From NCBI GenBank assembly GCA_023525975.1, contig CM042018.1, forward strand, positions 71,431,001-71,495,000: a stretch of DNA of 64,000 nt. Reading direction: 5' to 3'. Source of the stretch: Smallanthus sonchifolius (Eukaryota; Streptophyta; Magnoliopsida; Asterales; Asteraceae). Shown here in pieces: positions 56,631 through 64,000 of the stretch. Both the position numbers and the translations under genes were made by a program. The notes beneath the pieces are model-generated. The model ran no database searches, had not been told where the DNA came from, and worked only from the letters and a program-made list of their open reading frames with translations. Numbering within the stretch: the first letter of the stretch is position 1; each line of letters opens with the position of its first letter.

Positions 56631-59301
56631 TGTAAGGCCCCAAACTAGGCACCCTACAGTTGGTTCTCATAACTGGTTATACTCTTTTAAAAACATTTAA
56701 ATAAACAGCGGAAGTCTTTCTCGAAATAGTATTATCTTTAAACTCGTTAATTTTCATAACGTTACCTGACGAATGCATGCGCACCGACCCAAGTAGCCTA
56801 CTCCCAAGCCAAGATACCTCGTCTATTAGACTCACCTGGAAACAACCTAACGTACATACAAAGTCAGCTATGCTGAGTGAGTTCTAATAGTTTAAACTGA
56901 CAAAAGTCAACTCGTCTCATTTTATATTTATTTCCACTCAAGACCCTCTGGTCTTTATAAAATAGTTTTATAATTTGTCCTCATATAGATAACCCTGTTA
57001 TCTTGCAATATCCCAGAGGATTCACCACCCCAGACTCAACCCACCATTTAACTCAGTAAGTCTCTCCAAAATAGATCGAGCTTACTACTCTGTTAACACA
57101 CAATTTACTATATATTAACCATACACTGGTTAACTCAACCAACCTCTAGACACTGGCTTAACCAGTGCTAACCAAGACTCTTACAAATCAACTGACACAA
57201 CAGTTGTACAAGATGTACTCGTCCCGACACAACGGTCAATCTAACTCGACACACCACATTGATTCCATCTATTTATCACATCAATATCATCTCGTACACA
57301 ATTAATATAACTCATCACTTGCATGCAATTTAACACATATATATGCAAACAAACACATACCTCCTCACAGCGCCCTCGTCAGGGTTATCCCCGTCGGGAT
57401 ACTCGTCATAAGCTCAGCTATACCCTTGTTAGAGGGCCCCGCCGCTAAACATAGCGACACACTCGTCATCTATGATGACTAACCAGCCACCACACGGTGA
57501 CTATATCATCTACCATACAGTGACTGACACATCACCCACACGATGACTGCCAGATCACACGTACAATGATTACCCCGAAGGACTCCTTCCTCCACACCAC
57601 TATTAGCCGTATACATGGACAACTATACAAGCACACAAAACAACACATATAGACACATGACACTACCTGGACAGGTACTATGATTCTCCGCCATTTATGG
57701 ATCACTTACGTGTGTAATCTAACGCTTACTTAGACGTATCCTCATAACGTCTAGACACATTACCCAACTATTTTCGAATAGGAAATTATACGACACAAAA
57801 ACACCACGCCGACTCATAGCCCGTACATACTAAGGACACCACATAGACCCATGCAATGCCATACCCATCATGTCATAGGGACAACGACACAATATCCACA
57901 ACATCAAGCACATGACGCACAACGGCATACTAGCACCTACATGACTCGTTAATGAACCACGTACAGGTTCTCATGCTAACTCTCCTTATATAACCATCAC
58001 AGGTTTTAACTAAATTCCCGACTCACCCCGACTAACTCATAAGATGATTCACACAGAGCATCACTACTCTTGTTCACCCATTCTAGGGATCCCATAATGA
58101 CTCTTACCTCACTATTACATAATGGTCTCATAAAACACTTCAAGTTTAAATCATAACTCGTTTGTTTAATAAAACATGTGAATAGGTACAATAGCCCCAA
58201 AACAGTAAAACGTTTAAAAGAGGGGATTAGAAACTCACTGGTTACGCTGAATCCCAATCCTTGCTCTGCACCTCGTCTGTTCACGCTCGAAGCTCGAACC
58301 TGTCAATGTGTGATCCCATGATCAGACACGTTCAAAACTTACATTGAATAACATAAAATAATAACTAAACCCCGACACTCGGCTCGTCATTCCAACGTCT
58401 CTTCCCCACGAGACCCAACTTCCTGGTTCACGTGTAACATAGTCTCCCATCCTTAACAGGACCTATACACCCAAGTCCCCGCTTACGTGCATGCACATGC
58501 AGGTGCCATGCAAACCCTAGTTCCACGCCATGCGTAAACCCTAACCGTCACCATTTACTCGTCGGGCAACCCTAGCCGAGTACCACCCAACACCACTAAC
58601 ATGCGCCACCGTCCTGCCACCTACGGCTCCCTTATTGTGAAACCCTAGTGGGTCACCACTAAACATCACCAGCAGGTTAGCCGCCACCGCCGCGCTGCCA
58701 TGGCCGCCCTAGCTGCTACCTGCTCCTCGTCATCCTACCACGGCTGCTGTTTGCATATTCCTCCGCTGCCGAGCCCGCTATGCATCGCTGCCACCATACC
58801 CGGTCACCTACCAGTCCTATACTAACTTCACCTCCAGCTATCATCACCAACCCCGCCCCCTGCCGTCGATCACGGCCATAACCTAGAAACCCTAATCGTT
58901 TTCCGAGCAAAATGAGAGTAAACACATAAACGAATTAAAACGGGGTTTACCTGATCGTGTGCTAGCCTCCGTCACACGAACTCACTTGAAACCACCGTCG
59001 TCATCCCGCTGTTGGCCTCCCTCTCTTTCCCTCTTTCTGCTGTCGTCGAACACACTCCTAGGCCGAATGGCCTAGGCTTTGTGATATAAGTGATATTTAA
59101 ACCCCTATAATCTTCTATCCGGGTCCCTCCTAATCTGTCTCGTACACTTTTAATCCCGAACTAGACATTAAACGGCTAGCCGGTCCTTTTATCCTCGTTA
59201 TCAAGTTTTACGTGGCAATCCCCGCTAACTGGGACATTTAATAAAGATTCGGTTAGTCCACTAACCCGAATCATTCGCTTACAGATTTTCGGGACGTTAC
59301 A
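56631..59301 (-). mobile_element. Solo LTR (chromovirus type), TSD ACAAC
   Basis: Minus-strand start TGTAACGTCCCGAAAATC and end GGGGCCTTACA, 2,671 bp. ACAAC at 56626-56630 and 59302-59306 marks a complete insertion with no internal region, so it is the product of LTR-LTR recombination. The interior has no gene; frames at 58006 and 58716 are not supported. No palindrome array like the others was seen. Confidence 0.88.
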
Positions 59302-59799
59302 ACAACTTCTTATTGAAGTGTGTTAGAACTATTAAACTTACTGTCGACACAAAGTTGCTACCTATAGAAGAAGATAAAGATGATGATGAAGATATTGTTT
59401 AAAAGATAGTTTTCATATCACCAGTTAAGAGGGAGAATGTTGGATTGTTAATAGAACTGGTGATACAAGACTATTGTTGCTGAAGAAGACTATGGATCCG
59501 ATAAGACTTGCTGTAATTGATCGAATGTAACTGATATACTATTGAGTTTACTCTTGTATACAACTGATGGCAATACAACTGATAGGTGTAGTGTTGAAGA
59601 AAGTTTGATGCAACTAAAAATAATAAGTTTTGTTAAACGTAATGTGATTTTGTATGTTTAGAATAAATAAATCTATTTATTTATTTATTTACGACAATGT
59701 GTCAAAATATATTAATACAATATAAAGAAAAACTCTAAGTGTATAACGTAGTAAATTTATTCATTTATTTATTGTTAAAGTAATAATAAAAATGTAGTT

Positions 59800-59837
<38 letters not shown>

Positions 59838-60131
59838 AGATTTTTATTTATAAAGTCCAATAAGTATATATAGGAAACATAATTGATTGGAAAATGTATA
59901 AAAATACCTTGTTAAATATTTATAAATTTGGAAAATTAATTATTTTGTTTAATTATTTAAAAGTATGTTTTAAATAACTAAAGGTGAGATTTTTAATAAC
60001 TAAATTTGTAAAGATAGATATTTTATGTTAAAAGTCTCAAAATTTTATTGTAATCTGGTTTATTTAAGGTATAGTTTTTTAAAAAAATATTTTTTATAAA
60101 AGGTTTGGGTTGTAAAAATTGGTTAAAAAAA
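59302..60131. other. Unassigned; possible Copia 3' end and TA microsatellite
   Basis: A purine-rich AAGAGGGAGAATGTTGG near 59427 resembles a polypurine tract and LTR start. (TA)n lies at 59803-59830. Otherwise AT-rich with no gene. Confidence 0.4.
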
Positions 60132-60370
60132 GGCGGATCACCCGGTTCGAACCCGGGTGGTCTATGTGTGAGGCAGCCGAGATACCAGTGGACCAGGGGC
60201 TACGTTTGATTAAAACCTGATCTGCGTTGATTATTAACCCGTAGGTGTAAAGGGCCGGGTCCTGGGATTAAGCTTCGCGCAAAAAAAAGAAACGGGTTTG
60301 TGGGTTTCGAACCCACGCCACTCGCCCCGATGGTGCAAGGTCTTAACCAGTCGGCCCGAGTGGTTTCGCT
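60132..60370 (-). repeat. Two tRNA-like segments
   Basis: Minus strand 60203-60132 has an A-box-like TGGTCCACTGG and a T-arm CCCGGGTTCGAACCGGG with a 5-bp stem. Minus strand 60370-60289 has GGCCGACTGGTTAAGAC (A-box-like) and GTGGGTTCGAAACCCAC, then T-rich sequence. Acceptor stems do not pair, so they are relics or short SINE heads, not functional tRNA genes. Confidence 0.5.
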
Positions 60371-61456
60371 GGTTACTTAGGGATGTTAATTAAATAAAAA
60401 TGTTTATTACTTTGATTCAAAAATTCCCGTATAAACTGTCCTTGATTTCAAGTTGCAATTGAGTTTGATGCCCTCTGTCATATGAAATTGACAGAGGGCT
60501 TTCGATCCTTGGGTGAAAACGAAACAGATGTCATAAACCATACCTGAAATGGTTGAGTATAGGGGGTCGACGACTAGAGAAACCAGATATGGTGTTCTTG
60601 ATACTCGATCGATAGCCAAATGTGTAATGCGGTGGAATTGGGGGTTGGGAGAGCTTTTACGAATCTGTGTGAAGGTGTGGGAATGAGTAGGAGGTTTAGT
60701 TTCGTTTTAAAGACCCCAATTCAATTCGAGTTTGCGAACCATGGGGACAACTGTGATTACGCGTAAATTGGTTTAATTGGAGGTGGATTGGGTCATAAAA
60801 TGGGGTTAGATGCACACGAGCTCAGACAAGGAATGATTTCCGGTTAATAACTGCATTTAATTCTATGATTTGGAAGGGATTTGAACGCGGTTGGACTTTA
60901 AGAGGTCAAACCTATTCGAATTTGAATTCATCCGCGTAAAAGACTGAATTGGGATGTTAAATGGGTCAGGGTATGATCGATCATCGGTTGTTCAAGTCAT
61001 GGAAAGCCCACGGGTTCGTTTGATCGAAATTAGAAGTTGGATCTTGTGGATTTGGCCCTGTTTGACTTTTAAAAGTCAAACAGGTCAATTCTTGATGAAC
61101 TTGGTCAAAATTTACGATTTAGGGTTCAAGATCAAAGGTGGGGGTTCACTGCTTGTAGGTTCAAATGGTTAAGGATTTAAAACCAAAAGTTTTAGTATAT
61201 ATATATTTAATATACATGCATATATATACTTATATAAAAAAAATTTTTGAACATGGTAATGTATGAATGCATTTTCATAGCCACTTGTTTTTATATGCAT
61301 ATATATTAGAGTGAATCAATGGAGCTTTATAATAATGATGTAACAAAAGATTGTAACATCAAGAGATTGTGTTGATAATGTTTGGAACTAGAACTGGAAT
61401 TTGAAATACTGTTTATTTCATTAAAATAAATACAAGGAAAAATCAAGGATGTCACA
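60371..61456 (-). mobile_element. LTR (minus strand) of a chromovirus-like element, left end undefined
   Basis: The minus-strand start TGTGACATCC at 61456 follows a polypurine-like AACATGGGGATAC, and the sequence before that (AATTTCGGGACGAAATTC) resembles the tail after chromovirus pol. I could not find the U5 end, so the left limit is provisional. Confidence 0.5.
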
Positions 61457-63499
61457 GTATCCCCATGTTCAGTGAATTTCGTCCCGAAATTTAGCTAATG
61501 TAGACCACTGAATCAGGAAAGTAGGTGAGTTTGAGTTGGTTGGTTAGGGAAGTATAACTGATGAAAAAGACTCAAATCTGTTTCTCAAGGTCAGGGGTGA
61601 AGGATAACAGTGGATTTAGTTTGAAGTTAACTTACAGAAGAAAGCCTGTTGAATGATAATTTGGATTCTAAAGGTGAATTGCATTACTTGGAACGGGTTT
61701 GATGAGGATTTGTTTATTAGGGTTTGTTTATGATGTAGTCTGGTGTGCTCAATGGATAAGAAAATTCACAAACACTGGTCTAGGTTAAAACTTCACGCGA
61801 CACGAACAACGCTACTTCTAATAATATGACCGAACACTTATATATAGGAAGTACCATCGGCGTATCCACCATGCCCTTGTCATATCACATCAGTTTCGTT
61901 GTTACATGTTATGATAAGTTTTAGGTCACAACACATGACAAAATTTACTATGTTTTCCATGCGCTGAATTTTATAATTCCGTGTGCACCCGTAATTACTC
62001 AAATCATCGCATGGTCCGTATAGATCATTCCATTGTGTGCGGGTCAAGAGGGGCACAATTTCACTCCGTTCATGTCTATCTTTTTCACATAAAAGTTGTT
62101 AAAAAGTAACTATGTCCTCAGGTAGGCAGGTCAGTTAGCAACTAAGGAGTAATAAGGTAGTACAACTTAGAGTTTTTTTTTACTCGTGTTTGAACAAGAA
62201 TACGTCAAACCCCGAGTAGTTTCAATGTGTTATGGTTTCCAAGTTTGGTGAACAAAGTGTATGACCATTCTTTGTGTATAATGTGCTCAATCATTTGTAG
62301 CAATTGCAGGCAACTTAGTTTCGCGTATAATGTAAACACACAAGTCTCATGTATGATCTAGTGTCACGTAGCTTGTAATCAAATAGGTTTCATGTGTAGC
62401 GTGAACAACTTAGCATCATGTATTTTGTAGCTCAATAAGTTTCATGTTCAATGTAGTCAATCTAGTATTTTGTACCAAGTAAACAATTGTTATGTATCAT
62501 GTATATTGCAAATAAACTGGTTTCATGTGTTATGTGATCAATCTAGTAAATTTTGATTTGCAAATAAACTAGTTTCATGTATTATGTGATCATGATGTGT
62601 ATCTTGTGAATGTGCATACGTAAGTTATTGAATTTTGTGTGACATATACAAACGAGTTTTGCATGTGATCAGGTGTTGCGGAGCAGCGTGTTGGTTTATG
62701 TTCATGTAGGATGTGGTAGTTAGGTTCTAGCTCTTTAAATCTCGTTGAAGTTTGTAGGGATGGTTAATCGTTTACGCGAAATGGGTCGTCTCTTGAAGTG
62801 GTAAGTGAAAGATAACGAGGAGATTCTGAAAACATTCAGGGAAATGTGTTTACAAATACTGATCTTTGTTTGAAAATAGAAAGTGGTAAATTGTTCTTGG
62901 TTGCAGATATATAAAGTAGTGAAACCATTGAGTTACATAATTTAAATGAATAGACAGTTTATAGGAAAAACTTTTTAAATTTTCAATTATTATAAGGAGA
63001 ATATTTTTAAGAGAAATTATTGGCTAATCAAGTAGAATTTAGCCAGGTTTTAGAAATAATTACTTTAATGAGGAAAATCATACTTATTTATCAATTTGAA
63101 ATGATGCTTTTATAAAACAGGTTGTATTGAGTTTTCTCACAAGATGAAAATGTTTATAGAAAATTCATATTTCTGATACTATCTAAAAGTTTGATAAACG
63201 TTTTGTTTGAACAAAATAACGAGGTTGTTTAAATCAAATAATAGGATGATTTGTTTACGATGAAGATTGTCGGTGGTGTACTAAATCGTATTGAATGAAG
63301 AAGGTGATACTTGAGAAATTTTGATTTAAAATATGATGGGTGTGATTCACGCTCAACGGGTCAAATCAATGAATAATAATTTTAGAGTTGAAATATATAA
63401 AATTGATTAAATGCTGAAATGTTAAACATTACTCAAAACATAGGGAAATGGTTCTCAAACTGGAAATTTAAAGATAATAAATAATGGAAAATAATTTGG
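61457..63499 (-). other. Non-coding interior of a minus-strand LTR element
   Basis: No gag or pol domain. Degenerate repeats of TTTCATGTAT and ATGTAGTC type occupy about 62290-62650. The element appears non-autonomous, with only the ORF at 63500-64000 recognisable. Confidence 0.45.
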
Positions 63500-64000
63500 T
63501 TAACGTCTCTTGTAGCTTTCCACTAGGAGGAGAATAATTCCCAAGACGAGCACCGCTATGGTCACTCGGGTAGCCGATCTGGCTTCAGCTTTAGCTGTCT
63601 CCGTGCGATGTTCCAGTATTTCTTTTTCGAGGATGGAGATTAACTCCTTTTGGTGCCCTAATTGGTTTGCTAGGCTATCCACTCTTTGTCCTTGCAAGTC
63701 GTGCATTACCTCGTACTCCATCCTTTGCCTCTCAAACTCTGAGGTCCTTACATATTGGTGAATGTCATTGGTTGGAATTCCAATAACACTAGTGGGTGCC
63801 ATGGTATGCCTTACCCAGGGGTTAGGATGGTACGAGTCGGGTACCAGATACGGGTCTCTTGGTAGAGGTGGTAACTGATTGTGGAGATGGGGTGTCTGAT
63901 ACGGGTTCCTGGGTGCGGGTGATCCCGATGTTCGAAGTCTTGGGCCGGTGTTCCTAACCCAATCTGCCCTTACACTAAACCTTGGTCTAGCAGCTGGGGG
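63500..64000 (-). CDS. Coiled-coil protein with C-terminal membrane segment, partial
   Basis: The frame is open from the window edge (64000) to a stop at 63500: 166 residues visible, N-terminus missing. The ATG at 63802 is internal to this open frame. A Pro/Arg/Asn-rich region comes first, then a helical coiled-coil-like stretch (QRVDSLANQLGHQKELIS..., about residues 90-140), then a hydrophobic segment (VTIAVLVLGIILLLV, about 146-160) and a basic end (ESYKRR). This is the layout of a tail-anchored membrane protein. It lies about 2 kb upstream of the polypurine tract of a minus-strand LTR element that shows no pol. No family recognised. Confidence 0.6.
   Translation of the reverse strand, partial: PPAARPRFSVRADWVRNTGPRLRTSGSPAPRNPYQTPHLHNQLPPLPRDPYLVPDSYHPNPWVRHTMAPTSVIGIPTNDIHQYVRTSEFERQRMEYEVMHDLQGQRVDSLANQLGHQKELISILEKEILEHRTETAKAEARSATRVTIAVLVLGIILLLVESYKRR

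Noticed and set aside
58006..58925. Host genes in the frames at 58006-58284 and 58716-58925
   Set aside because: Both lie inside a solo LTR bounded by ACAAC duplications and show no domain.
60132..60370. Functional tRNA genes
   Set aside because: T-arms are intact but acceptor stems do not pair and anticodon arms are not recognisable.

Overview
This is a plant nuclear window made mostly of nested LTR retrotransposons, with one recognisable host gene. The retroelement proteins (Tekay-like chromovirus, Athila and Sirevirus-like types), the GT-AG introns, the tRNA-Met and tRNA-Asp primer sites and the TA-rich spacers fit a large, repeat-rich eudicot genome. The extra 3' ORFs and gag style look like Asteraceae, but I cannot name a species. 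There is no sign of a bacterial, organellar or viral contig.

Layout. 1-5517: 3' part of a plus-strand Copia-like element with a broken additional ORF (1734-4915) and its 3' LTR. 5518-8512: minus-strand Copia gag relic, primer site and 5' LTR. 8513-14544: an Athila-like LTR relic split by a Sirevirus-like insertion (9131-14310, TSD TTAGT) whose two LTRs face each other in inverted orientation; that element is itself split by a young non-autonomous copy (9269-11455, TSD ATTAC). 14545-18538: decayed Tekay-type gag-pol and a truncated LTR. 18539-37697: an Athila element (LTR, gag, pol, additional ORF) whose integrase is interrupted by a nearly intact 9.87-kb Tekay-like element on the minus strand (25510-35377, TSD AGATA, two 2024-bp LTRs). 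37698-39659: 3' end of a second Tekay-type element. 41177-44370: a five-exon type I metacaspase gene on the minus strand with DNA transposons in its introns. 44943-48626: a foldback MITE, tRNA-like relics and a MULE-like element. 48835-55958: a Tekay-like LTR fragment and a truncated minus-strand Athila. 56631-59301: a solo LTR (TSD ACAAC). 60132-64000: tRNA-like relics and the 3' part of a minus-strand LTR element that encodes a coiled-coil protein with a C-terminal membrane segment.

The most striking pattern crosses element families. Copia, Sirevirus-like, Athila and Tekay-like LTRs here carry arrays of short perfect or near-perfect palindromes, usually just upstream of a TATA box. In several families the centres are spaced 33-35 bp. 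In the plus-strand Copia-like element and the plus-strand Athila, the same family-specific palindrome recurs inside the element, upstream of an internal TATA box and again in a predicted intron of about 0.6 kb whose AG lies at or next to the ATG of the additional ORF. One palindrome, TCGAAACTACCTAGTTTCGA, is shared by Sirevirus-like (Copia) and Tekay-like (Gypsy) LTRs. This suggests a shared or convergent promoter device, possibly read by a host factor or an element-encoded protein; that function is inference.
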